Shown here one piece after another: positions 56,847 through 64,000 of a DNA stretch of 64,000 nt; position 1 is the stretch's first letter, and the number at the start of each line of letters is the position of its first letter. The stretch lies in NCBI RefSeq assembly GCF_016592555.1, contig NZ_AP014546.1, positions 4,031,482 to 4,095,481 of the forward strand, read 5' to 3'. The translations under genes were made by a program, and so were the position numbers. The notes below the pieces were generated by a model, which was not told the DNA's origin, made no database searches, and saw only the letters and a list, made by a program, of their open reading frames with translations. This stretch comes from Neptunomonas japonica JAMM 1380 (GTDB lineage Bacteria > Pseudomonadota > Gammaproteobacteria > Pseudomonadales > Balneatricaceae).

Positions 56847-57827
56847 ATGAATAAACAGCCTTTTTTTGAATTAAAGCCCGATACTGTTTTGGACGCAGTC
56901 GAGTCTCTTGGTTACCTAAGTGACGGGCGTATTATGGCGCTCAACAGCTATGAAAATCGCGTCTATCAGGTGGGTATTGATGAGAAGACACCACTCATTG
57001 CTAAGTTTTACCGCCCCGAGCGTTGGAGTGATGAGCAAATATTAGAAGAACACCAGTATATGTATGAGCTGGTGGAGCAAGAGCTCTCTGTTGTTGCTCC
57101 GATGAAAAATGCCCATGGCGATAGTTTGTTTAGTTATGAAGATTTTCGTTTTTCTCTATTTGAACGCCGCGGTGGGCGCGCTCCAGAATTAGATGATCCT
57201 GAACACCAGTTCCAGTTGGGTCGAACTATTGGCCGGATACATCAGGTAGGTCAGTCTTGCTCTTTTATCCACAGGCCTGTGGTGGATATTCAAAGTTATG
57301 GCGTCGACAGTGCCGATTTCATTAGTCGCGAATTTATCCCCAACTCGTTAAAAATTGCTTATGACAGCCTTACATCGGATCTTTTACGTGAAATTGATGC
57401 CGCTTTTAAACGTGCCGGAGATGTAAAGCTGATACGCGTACATGGTGACTGCCATGCGGGGAACATTCTATGGCGTGATGACACGCCACACTTTGTGGAC
57501 TTTGACGATGCGCGTATGGCACCGGCTATACAAGACCTGTGGATGTTTTTAACCGGCGAACGGCAGCAGCAGCAGTTACAAATCGGCGAAGTCGTAGAAG
57601 GCTACAATGAGTTTGCTGACTTTGATCCTCGCGAATTACATTTGGTTGAAGCGCTACGAACGCTACGGATGATGTACTACGCTGCATGGATCGCTAGACG
57701 TTGGGATGACCCTGCTTTTCCGCATAACTTCTCTTGGTTTAATACAGAGCGTTATTGGGGTGAGCATCTATTACAGCTACGAGAGCAGTTCTTTGCATTG
57801 CAGCAACCTGTGCTGAAACTATTGTGA
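56847..57827 (+). CDS. srkA: Stress response kinase SrkA (YihE)
   Basis: 326 aa, matching SrkA (about 328). It has an APH/choline-kinase-like fold with Ser/Thr kinase activity. Landmarks are LDAVESLGYLSDGRIMALNS, ENRVYQVGIDEKTPLIAKFY with the ATP-binding lysine, the catalytic loop VHGDCHAGNILW, and the metal-binding VDFDDARMAPAIQDLWM. SrkA counters programmed death after envelope stress in E. coli, where it precedes dsbA; dsbA is not present here. It lies 70 bases after the adenine deaminase gene. Confidence 0.93.
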   Translation: MNKQPFFELKPDTVLDAVESLGYLSDGRIMALNSYENRVYQVGIDEKTPLIAKFYRPERWSDEQILEEHQYMYELVEQELSVVAPMKNAHGDSLFSYEDFRFSLFERRGGRAPELDDPEHQFQLGRTIGRIHQVGQSCSFIHRPVVDIQSYGVDSADFISREFIPNSLKIAYDSLTSDLLREIDAAFKRAGDVKLIRVHGDCHAGNILWRDDTPHFVDFDDARMAPAIQDLWMFLTGERQQQQLQIGEVVEGYNEFADFDPRELHLVEALRTLRMMYYAAWIARRWDDPAFPHNFSWFNTERYWGEHLLQLREQFFALQQPVLKLL

Positions 57828-57861
57828 TATCCGACTATTGAGACCGCTCTTGAGGTAATGA

Positions 57862-59205
57862 ATGTCTAATCATCAGGCGAGCAGTCAACCTGCCTGCCCT
57901 GTTCATGTGCGTGTGGCAGGTATTACGCTGTACCTAATGATATTGCTCTCAGTTGTGAATGGGTTAAGTGGTGCTGTTCCTAGCTGGTGGGCGGGTATAG
58001 CAGGTTGGTTGGCTGCTTTATTGCTATTACGCCGTGTACGTAGAATGCAACTCCTACAATCTGGTCTAATGCTGCTAGTGGGTGTTAGCTGCTTGTTATG
58101 GAGCTTTTCACAAAGTGAAGCGGTGCTCTGGTTAAAAGCGTTGAGCGCAAATCAAGCTCTGGTGACCATGCTCGCAGCGGTAAGTTTTTTGCGTTTGATT
58201 GCAGCTTCTCATATGAGTGAAAGCCACAGCGAACCACAAGGTAAAAATGCTTTCTGGAAAACCTTATTAGGTGTGCATTTTTTTGGATCAATCATTAACC
58301 TGTCCGCAATGATGATTATGGCTGAACGCCTTAATCAAAAGCAGTCTTTAAGCATGACACAGGCAGCGACACTCTCGCGTGGTTTTGGTACGGCGGCACT
58401 CTGGTCGCCTTTTTTTGCAGCAATGGGGGTGGCACTTACTAATGCGCCAGGAGCACATCTATTTGTCTTAGCCATTGCTGGCTTACCGATTGCCGGGGTT
58501 GCTTTGTGGCTTGCCGGAACAGATATCACTAAAGAGATAGAGGTGGATGAGTTCAAAGGTTATCCACTGGATTTGTCAGCCTTGTGGATGCCTACATTGT
58601 TGGCTATCTCTATTATGGCCTGTCACTTTTTATTGCCTTTGGTGCCAGTACTCACACTGATCTCTTTCTTATCAATTTTATTGCCGTTTGTTGTACTGGC
58701 TTTTAAAAAGTCAGCGATAGGTGAAAAGTCCACGACTGGCTTGCCTGTGTATAAACATCATATTCTTAATGTTATCCCCAATATTGGTTCGGAATTATTA
58801 CTATTTCTGGCCGCTGGCGTACTCGCAGTAGGTATTGGTTCTGTGATGACATCGGCTAATTTAACGCTTGGCTTTAGCAGCTTTGGCGCATGGCAAGCCA
58901 GCGGTCTGTTGATAATATCGGTGGTTTTAGCCATTGTTGGTGTGCACCCTGTTATTACTGTTGCCACAGCGGGTGGCTTGCTCGCTAATATTAATGCAGC
59001 GCCTGACTTATTGGCGATGACGTTTTTAATGTGCTGGTCTGGTGGGGTTATCGCGTCCCCGTTATCTGGGATGCACCTGACGCTCTCTGGTCGCTTTAAT
59101 ATCAGTAATTTTCAGTTGTTCATGCGTAATCGGCGCTTTTCAGTCCAATTTTTGCTTTTACAAATTAGTTTTTTACATCTTTATAATGCACTCGGCGTGC
59201 TATAA
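57862..59205 (+). CDS. Polytopic inner-membrane protein of unknown function
   Basis: 447 aa with about 12 hydrophobic segments. No family was recognised with confidence. Two similar-looking halves each contain a re-entrant-type polar and small-residue segment: GFGTAALWSPFFAAMGVAL (about residues 173-191) and MCWSGGVIASPLSGMHLTLS (about 393-412). Such pairs occur in ion-transporter superfamily carriers (the group that includes DctM), so a secondary transporter is a reasonable guess. It is 34 bases after srkA, so both may be co-transcribed. The substrate is unknown. Confidence 0.6.
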   Translation: MSNHQASSQPACPVHVRVAGITLYLMILLSVVNGLSGAVPSWWAGIAGWLAALLLLRRVRRMQLLQSGLMLLVGVSCLLWSFSQSEAVLWLKALSANQALVTMLAAVSFLRLIAASHMSESHSEPQGKNAFWKTLLGVHFFGSIINLSAMMIMAERLNQKQSLSMTQAATLSRGFGTAALWSPFFAAMGVALTNAPGAHLFVLAIAGLPIAGVALWLAGTDITKEIEVDEFKGYPLDLSALWMPTLLAISIMACHFLLPLVPVLTLISFLSILLPFVVLAFKKSAIGEKSTTGLPVYKHHILNVIPNIGSELLLFLAAGVLAVGIGSVMTSANLTLGFSSFGAWQASGLLIISVVLAIVGVHPVITVATAGGLLANINAAPDLLAMTFLMCWSGGVIASPLSGMHLTLSGRFNISNFQLFMRNRRFSVQFLLLQISFLHLYNALGVL

Positions 59206-59282
59206 CTCTTTAACATCTACTTTCTCTATTCACCTTAGTTATTTATCTCAATGTTTTTTTGAGAGTACAAGAGGCCAATGTC

Positions 59283-60137
59283 ATGAGTGATTCTTCAAAC
59301 TATACGCCACCCTATGTACCACCCAAGGTCTGGACTATGGAAGCACCCAGTGGTGGGGAGTTCGCTAACATCAACCGTCCGGTTGCAGGTGCAACTCATA
59401 CTAAGGAGCTGCCTGTGGGTAAGCATCCTCTACAGCTATACTCTCTTGCGACGCCTAATGGTATGAAGGCAACCATTATGCTGGAAGAGCTTTTAGCACT
59501 GGGATATAGCGATGCAGAGTACGATGCTTGGTTGATCCGTATTACGGAGGGAGATCAGTTCTCAAGTGGTTTTGTTGAGGTTAATCCTAATTCTAAAATT
59601 CCTGCGCTTGTGGATAACAGTACCGAAAAGGCAACGTACGTATTTGAGTCGGGTTCTATTTTGTTTTATCTCGCTGAAAAGTTTGATGCGATGCTGCCTA
59701 AGGCGGTAGCCGACAGGACGGAAGTGATGAACTGGCTATTTTGGCAGATGGGCTCTGCGCCCTATCTTGGCGGTGGCTTCGGGCATTTTTATGCCTATGC
59801 TCCCGAGAAGTTTGAGTATCCTATTGATCGTTTTACCATGGAAACTAAGCGTCAATTAGACGTGCTTGACCGCGCATTGGCTGAGCGCCCGTATATTGCA
59901 GGAAACGAATACAGCATTGCTGATATCGCTATCTGGCCTTGGTATGGGGGATTAGTGCTGGGGCATCTGTATGACGCTGGGGAGTTTCTATCAGTGCATG
60001 AATATACACATGTGCAGCGCTGGGCGAATGAAATTGCTAAGCGCCCTGCTGTTATTCGTGGTCGCAAGGTCAACCGTACCTGGGGTGAAGACGATGATCA
60101 GCTGCCAGAACGTCATGCCAGTGCTGATCTAGATTAG
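59283..60137 (+). CDS. yghU: Glutathione S-transferase-like disulfide reductase YghU
   Basis: 284 aa from the ATG at 59283, with GAGG 8 bases upstream; the frame opens eight codons earlier without a site. It matches E. coli YghU nearly along its length: GGEFANINRPVAGATHTKEL, LPVGKHPLQLYSLATPNGMK, DQFSSGFVEVNPNSKIPALVD and SAPYLGGGFGHFYAYAP. YghU-type GSTs bind two glutathione molecules and reduce disulfides. It is convergent with mnmE, with only 40 bases between the stops. It is the last gene of the rightward block that separates mnmG and mnmE. Confidence 0.94.
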   Translation: MSDSSNYTPPYVPPKVWTMEAPSGGEFANINRPVAGATHTKELPVGKHPLQLYSLATPNGMKATIMLEELLALGYSDAEYDAWLIRITEGDQFSSGFVEVNPNSKIPALVDNSTEKATYVFESGSILFYLAEKFDAMLPKAVADRTEVMNWLFWQMGSAPYLGGGFGHFYAYAPEKFEYPIDRFTMETKRQLDVLDRALAERPYIAGNEYSIADIAIWPWYGGLVLGHLYDAGEFLSVHEYTHVQRWANEIAKRPAVIRGRKVNRTWGEDDDQLPERHASADLD

Positions 60138-60177
60138 ATATGGCAGATGGATAATTAGCTTCAGACTAGAAGGAAGA

Positions 60178-61545
60178 CTATTTTCCAATACAGAAGCTGG
60201 AAAATATTCTTCCTAATAAGTCATCATTACTGAATTGGCCGGTAATCTCGCCTAAGGCTTGCTGAGCTTGCCTTAGATCTTCGGCAAGTAGTTCGCCTGC
60301 ACCGTTGTGGATAAGTTGATCTCGACCGGTTTCTAACAATTGTGAAGCGCTGTTGAGTGCTTCAAGGTGACGACGACGAGCTAAAAAACCACCTTCAGTT
60401 GTGGCTTGGTAGCCCATACAGGTCTTAAGGTGCTCACGTAGCGTCTCTATGCCCTCTCCAGCTTTAGCTGATAGATTGATTAGCGTATGACCATGCACCT
60501 CTTGTAGACCGAATCCTTCGCCGCTCAGATCAGATTTATTTCGGATAACTGTAATTTTACTTTGATCTTGTAGCTGATCGACAAACTCAGGCCAAATTTG
60601 TTGGGGGTCATCAGCATGTGTCTTTGTACTATCGACCATCAATAGCACTCTGTCAGCTTTGTGAATCTCTTCCCAAGCGCGGCTAATGCCGATGCGTTCT
60701 ACTTCATCGGGGGCGTCACGTAAGCCGGCAGTATCAATAATATGAAGTGGCATGCCATCAATGTGGATATGTTCACGTAATACGTCACGCGTCGTTCCAG
60801 CAATATCGGTTACAATAGCTGTTTCCCTTCCTGCTAATGCGTTTAACAGGCTGGACTTACCCGCATTGGGGCGTCCTGCAATCACAACACTCATACCTTC
60901 ACGAATCAAACTTCCCTGCTTCGCTTCGCTTAATACAGCGGCGAGGTTGGCAATAATGCCATGTAAGTCAGAGAGTACCTTTCCGTCTGCTAGAAAATCG
61001 ATCTCTTCTTCGGGAAAATCGATGGCCGCTTCAACATAGATACGTAGCTGTATAAGTGATTCTACTAGTGTGTCGATTCGTCGAGAGAACTCTCCTTGTA
61101 AGGAGCGTAAAGCACAGCGTGCTGCTTGTTGCGATGAGCTATCGATAAGGTCTGCGATAGCCTCTGCTTGTGCTAAATCAAGTTTGTCATTTAAAAAAGC
61201 ACGTTCAGAGAATTCACCGGGTCTGGCGAGTCGGGCCCCCAGTGATTGTACTCGCTGTAGTAGAAAATCCATCACCACTGGGCCGCCATGGCCTTGTAGC
61301 TCTAAAATATCTTCACCGGTAAACGAATTAGGGCCAGGAAAATAAAGGGCTATACCTTCGTCCAGCTCGCTCCCTTGTGCATCTTTAAATGCCCCGTAAT
61401 GTGCATAACGGGGTTTGGGTAAATAGCCAAGAACCTGCTCTGCAATTGCAGCAGCTTTTGGGCCTGATACACGTATAATTCCCACACCTCCACGCCCGGG
61501 AGCAGTGGCTTGTGCAGCAATCGTTTCTTGAGATATCAGGCTCAT
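60178..61545 (-). CDS. mnmE: tRNA modification GTPase MnmE (TrmE)
   Basis: 455 aa. The N-terminal tetrahydrofolate-binding domain begins [20 protein letters not shown]. The helical domain houses a Ras-like G domain with [31 protein letters not shown] and NKSD. The C-terminus is FCIGK, the family's catalytic C-x-G-K. It acts with MnmG in wobble-uridine modification. Its usual neighbour mnmG is 16 kb away here. It follows yidC on the same strand with a terminator between them. Confidence 0.98.
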   Translation of the reverse strand: MSLISQETIAAQATAPGRGGVGIIRVSGPKAAAIAEQVLGYLPKPRYAHYGAFKDAQGSELDEGIALYFPGPNSFTGEDILELQGHGGPVVMDFLLQRVQSLGARLARPGEFSERAFLNDKLDLAQAEAIADLIDSSSQQAARCALRSLQGEFSRRIDTLVESLIQLRIYVEAAIDFPEEEIDFLADGKVLSDLHGIIANLAAVLSEAKQGSLIREGMSVVIAGRPNAGKSSLLNALAGRETAIVTDIAGTTRDVLREHIHIDGMPLHIIDTAGLRDAPDEVERIGISRAWEEIHKADRVLLMVDSTKTHADDPQQIWPEFVDQLQDQSKITVIRNKSDLSGEGFGLQEVHGHTLINLSAKAGEGIETLREHLKTCMGYQATTEGGFLARRRHLEALNSASQLLETGRDQLIHNGAGELLAEDLRQAQQALGEITGQFSNDDLLGRIFSSFCIGK

Positions 61546-61572
61546 AGGTACTCCGTTTTTCTTGCAGCATTG

Positions 61573-61599
61573 AAAAAGGCTCCCACAGGAGCCTTTTTT
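61573..61599 (-). terminator. Terminator between yidC and mnmE
   Basis: AGGCTCC (61577-61583) pairs with GGAGCCT (61588-61594) around CACA, with an A run on the left that becomes a T run on the minus strand. It lies 16 bases past the yidC stop. A T run to the right makes it potentially bidirectional. Confidence 0.85.
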
Positions 61600-61614
61600 G
61601 TACGTGACCTTATC

Positions 61615-63279
61615 TTAAGTCGCGCTAGGTTCTGCTTCAATCTGTTTGTTGATTACATATTGTTGTGCAATCGACAGAATGTTGTTCACTACCCAGTACA
61701 GTGTCAGACCTGCAGGGAACCACAGGAAGAAGAAAGTAAACATGATAGGCAACATCTTCATTACTTTAGCCTGCATTGGGTCTGGAGGTGTTGGGTTCAG
61801 CGACTGCTGAATAAACATACTCACACCCATGATAATTGGCAGAATAAAGTAAGGATCTTTAGCTGACAGGTCAGTCAGGTAGAGGAAGTCTGCATGGCGT
61901 AGCTCTACAGATTCCATTAGTACCCAATACAAAGAGATGAAGATCGGCATCTGAGCAACGATAGGCAAACATCCGCCTAACGGGTTGATCTTCTCTTTCT
62001 TGTATAGCTCCATCATGGCTTGGGACATCTTCTGTCGATCAGCGCCGTGTAGCTCTTTTAAACGCGTCATTTCAGGACCGAACTTACGCATTTTTGCCAT
62101 AGATTTAAAGGCTTTAGCATTTAACTGGAAGAGTAATGCTTTCACCAGAAGCGTGATGCAAATAATAGTCAGCCCCCAGTTTCCTACAATACCATGTATC
62201 CACTTAAGCACTATGTAAAGAGGCGATGCAATCCACCACAGCCAACCAAAATCAAGGGTACGATCCAGCATTGGAGCCGCAGCTTCCATCTGGTCTACAT
62301 CTTTAGGGCCGGCATAAAATGATGCTGAAACAGTTTTCTCGCCGCCAGCAGGTACTTCAAATGAAGGCGATACAAAACCTGCAATGTAGTTACCATTAAG
62401 CTTGCGCGTGCTGTATGTGTATTCAGCGCCAGGTGTTGGGATCCATGCACTCAAGAAGTAGTGCTGTACCATGGCTGCCCAACCATCAACTGTTGTTTCA
62501 TTGAAATTGACTTCATTAATGTCATCAAAATCATATTTTTGATAGCTGTCTGTCGCCGTTGAAAAAACAGGACCAAGGTAAGATTGCATCCCCATATCGG
62601 TAGATGAGTTAGGGTCAGCGCTTTGGTCACGTTTAATCTGAGCAAACAAGTTTGCTTGGAATAACTCATTCGAGCCGTTATTAACAATATATTCTTGGCC
62701 GATAGTGTAAGAGTTTTTACTAAAGATATAACGTTTAGTAATGCTCAGGCCTTTTGCATCGTTAAAAACTAAATCAACGTTAATGCTGTCTTGTCCATCC
62801 AGAGCATATTCACTTTTTGCCACTGAATAGCTAGGGCGTCCATCTGGGTTAGCATCTGGGCCATTTGTACCAACCAAGCCACTTTGTGAAACGTAAGTGC
62901 GATTAACATTTTGCTCAAGCAAGATAAATGGAAGCTCGCTTCCAAGTGTTGCTTTGTATGCTGGCAAGGCTACTTGAATAATATCGCCGCCTTTAGCATC
63001 AATCAGCACATCTAGAACATCAGTTTTAACTGTGATTAGTTGTGTCGGTGTTGTGCCTTCAGTAGCAGTTTCTGTTGTAGGTAACTCACCAGAAGTGCTT
63101 TTTTTAGCAGCTACGGCGGTAGGAAGATCGCTGCTTGTTGATGCACTGCCATAGACAGAAACAGAAGCTGCCGGGGCTTGTGCTGTTGGTTGTTGACCGT
63201 AATCCTCATTCCACTGTAAAACCAGCATATATGAGATAAGTGCCAGGGCGGCAACTAGTATGACTCGCTGTACATCCAT
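61615..63279 (-). CDS. yidC: Membrane protein insertase YidC
   Basis: 554 aa, the gammaproteobacterial long form. A first membrane helix (about residues 5-21) is followed by a periplasmic beta-sandwich domain (about 60-345). The conserved insertase core of five helices starts near WLWWIASPLYIVLKWIHGIVG, with GGCLPIVAQMPIFISLYWVL and FFFLWFPAGLTLYWVVNNIL. It inserts and folds inner-membrane proteins, including AtpE, alone or with SecYEG. Its start is only 13 bases from the rnpA stop, leaving no room for yidD. Confidence 0.98.
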   Translation of the reverse strand: MDVQRVILVAALALISYMLVLQWNEDYGQQPTAQAPAASVSVYGSASTSSDLPTAVAAKKSTSGELPTTETATEGTTPTQLITVKTDVLDVLIDAKGGDIIQVALPAYKATLGSELPFILLEQNVNRTYVSQSGLVGTNGPDANPDGRPSYSVAKSEYALDGQDSINVDLVFNDAKGLSITKRYIFSKNSYTIGQEYIVNNGSNELFQANLFAQIKRDQSADPNSSTDMGMQSYLGPVFSTATDSYQKYDFDDINEVNFNETTVDGWAAMVQHYFLSAWIPTPGAEYTYSTRKLNGNYIAGFVSPSFEVPAGGEKTVSASFYAGPKDVDQMEAAAPMLDRTLDFGWLWWIASPLYIVLKWIHGIVGNWGLTIICITLLVKALLFQLNAKAFKSMAKMRKFGPEMTRLKELHGADRQKMSQAMMELYKKEKINPLGGCLPIVAQMPIFISLYWVLMESVELRHADFLYLTDLSAKDPYFILPIIMGVSMFIQQSLNPTPPDPMQAKVMKMLPIMFTFFFLWFPAGLTLYWVVNNILSIAQQYVINKQIEAEPSAT

Positions 63280-63292
63280 AAGTTTAAGACCG

Positions 63293-63670
63293 TTAATCTT
63301 GCTTGTTAAGTACGTGTTTGGATTTTTTATTCAACCGAGACCAGCACTTATCGGCAAGGCGATGTAACTCGCTTGCGCTCATATCACCCAGTCCTGGACG
63401 AGCCAGAATGATCATATCGACGGGCGGTAGTTTATGCTGGTTAAGGCGAAATGACTCGCGAATGATACGCCGAACATGATTACGTTTCACTGCTCTACGT
63501 ACATTTTTTTTTGAAATCACAAACCCGAGACGTGGATGTTCGAGTCCGTTATGACGGGCTAGGATAAGTATTTTCTGGTCTGGCACCTTGATAGTGACAC
63601 TATCAAAGACCTGTTGAAAATCCCCGGCAGTCAACAGGCGAAGCTGTCGGGGATATCCGAATTCGGTCAT
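63293..63670 (-). CDS. rnpA: Ribonuclease P protein component
   Basis: 125 aa, the usual length of about 120. The RNA-binding signature is KRNHVRRIIRESFR, preceded by LGFVISKKNVRRAV. It pairs with the RnpB RNA (not in the window) to mature tRNA 5' ends. It begins 29 bases after rpmH on the same strand in the universal rpmH-rnpA order. The C-terminus is followed directly by yidC rather than yidD. Confidence 0.97.
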   Translation of the reverse strand: MTEFGYPRQLRLLTAGDFQQVFDSVTIKVPDQKILILARHNGLEHPRLGFVISKKNVRRAVKRNHVRRIIRESFRLNQHKLPPVDMIILARPGLGDMSASELHRLADKCWSRLNKKSKHVLNKQD

Positions 63671-63699
63671 TCAACTACCAGATCCGGTCGTCGTCTGTA

Positions 63700-63834
63700 T
63701 TAAGCAGACAGACGCGAACGGCCTTTTGCACGACGGCGGTTGATAATTGCGCGACCACTTTTAGTAGCCATGCGAGCACGAAAGCCGTGTGTACGAGCAC
63801 GTTTTAAAACGCTTGGTTGAAATGTTCTTTTCAT
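63700..63834 (-). CDS. rpmH: 50S ribosomal protein L34
   Basis: 44 aa. The protein starts [19 protein letters not shown] and ends with [14 protein letters not shown], almost identical to E. coli L34 (46 aa). It is highly basic, as expected. It heads the rpmH-rnpA-yidC operon. The 166 bases to the window's end contain no gene or clear DnaA box; they should hold the operon promoter and, in related genomes, lead into dnaA. Confidence 0.97.
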   Translation of the reverse strand: MKRTFQPSVLKRARTHGFRARMATKSGRAIINRRRAKGRSRLSA

Positions 63835-64000
63835 CAGTCAGTCCTACTATTAACGCTTGTGTAAGTGCTCGGTTATTAGCTGGCTGAAGCTACAGAGCAA
63901 AATTAAGACGCGAAATTCTAGTGAATTAATTAAGATAATTCAAATAGTTTTTTAGTTAATGAGTTAAAAGAGATAAATAAATTTCCCAAGCCTATGTTTA

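Noticed and set aside
63835..64000. Region upstream of rpmH considered as part of a dnaA-proximal origin
   Set aside because: No TTATNCACA match was seen in these 166 bases; the sequence beyond the window is needed to judge.

Overview
The window looks like a chromosomal segment of a marine gammaproteobacterium of the Oceanospirillales type (an Oceanospirillaceae-like organism such as Neptunomonas, Amphritea or Marinobacterium). This rests on the order of housekeeping genes (rpmH-rnpA-yidC-mnmE, mnmG-rsmG-parA-parB-atpIBEFHAGDC, glmU-glmS), on two TRAP transport systems, and on moderate-GC coding DNA with AT-rich spacers. The taxon is an inference from recalled protein similarity and gene order. 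No rRNA, tRNA or CRISPR array was seen.

Layout. 1-6.7 kb: the end of phoB, then phoR, cysZ, a small membrane protein, a quinone-oxidoreductase-like enzyme, a two-gene module made of a small-GTPase/roadblock fusion and a second roadblock-like protein, and a yjaG (DUF416) operon with two small envelope proteins. 6.9-11.1 kb: a TRAP permease pair (+) and a TakP-like TRAP binding protein (-), separated by about 1.2 kb holding two small genes with integron-like flanking sequences. 11.4-21 kb: a HexR-like regulator, a short protein, then a leftward block with an FMN/Fe-S glutamate-synthase-like protein, metC, a D-cysteine desulfhydrase-like gene and the amino-acid ABC transporter aapJQMP. 21.4-28.3 kb: a second TRAP system followed by an iron alcohol dehydrogenase, mmsA and a convergent IclR regulator. 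This reads as one regulon for uptake and oxidation of a small hydroxylated acid.

28.5-44.1 kb is the conserved leftward core: glmS, glmU, a divergent TrmB-type regulator, the complete F1Fo ATP synthase, parB, parA, rsmG and mnmG. Immediately upstream of mnmG lies an AT-rich gene-free stretch (about 44.16-44.83 kb) with four exact DnaA-box matches and several near matches. It is the best candidate for the replication origin.

44.8-60.1 kb separates mnmG from mnmE, which are neighbours in many relatives. It holds a GMC oxidoreductase, mtgA and a purine module: membrane urate oxidase puuD, a BMP-family nucleoside ABC transporter (ATPase, two permeases, binding protein), 8-oxoguanine deaminase, xanthine phosphoribosyltransferase and an adenine-deaminase-like enzyme. 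srkA, an unidentified polytopic membrane protein and yghU follow. 60.2-63.8 kb returns to the core with mnmE, yidC, rnpA and rpmH (leftward). yidD, usually between rnpA and yidC, is absent there. The dnaA side lies beyond the window.

Several starts were moved from the longest open frame to an internal codon because a Shine-Dalgarno sequence and family length support it (metC, dcyD, glmU, mnmG, both TRAP binding proteins, the nucleoside ABC genes, gpt, adenine deaminase, yghU). Each case is explained in its entry.
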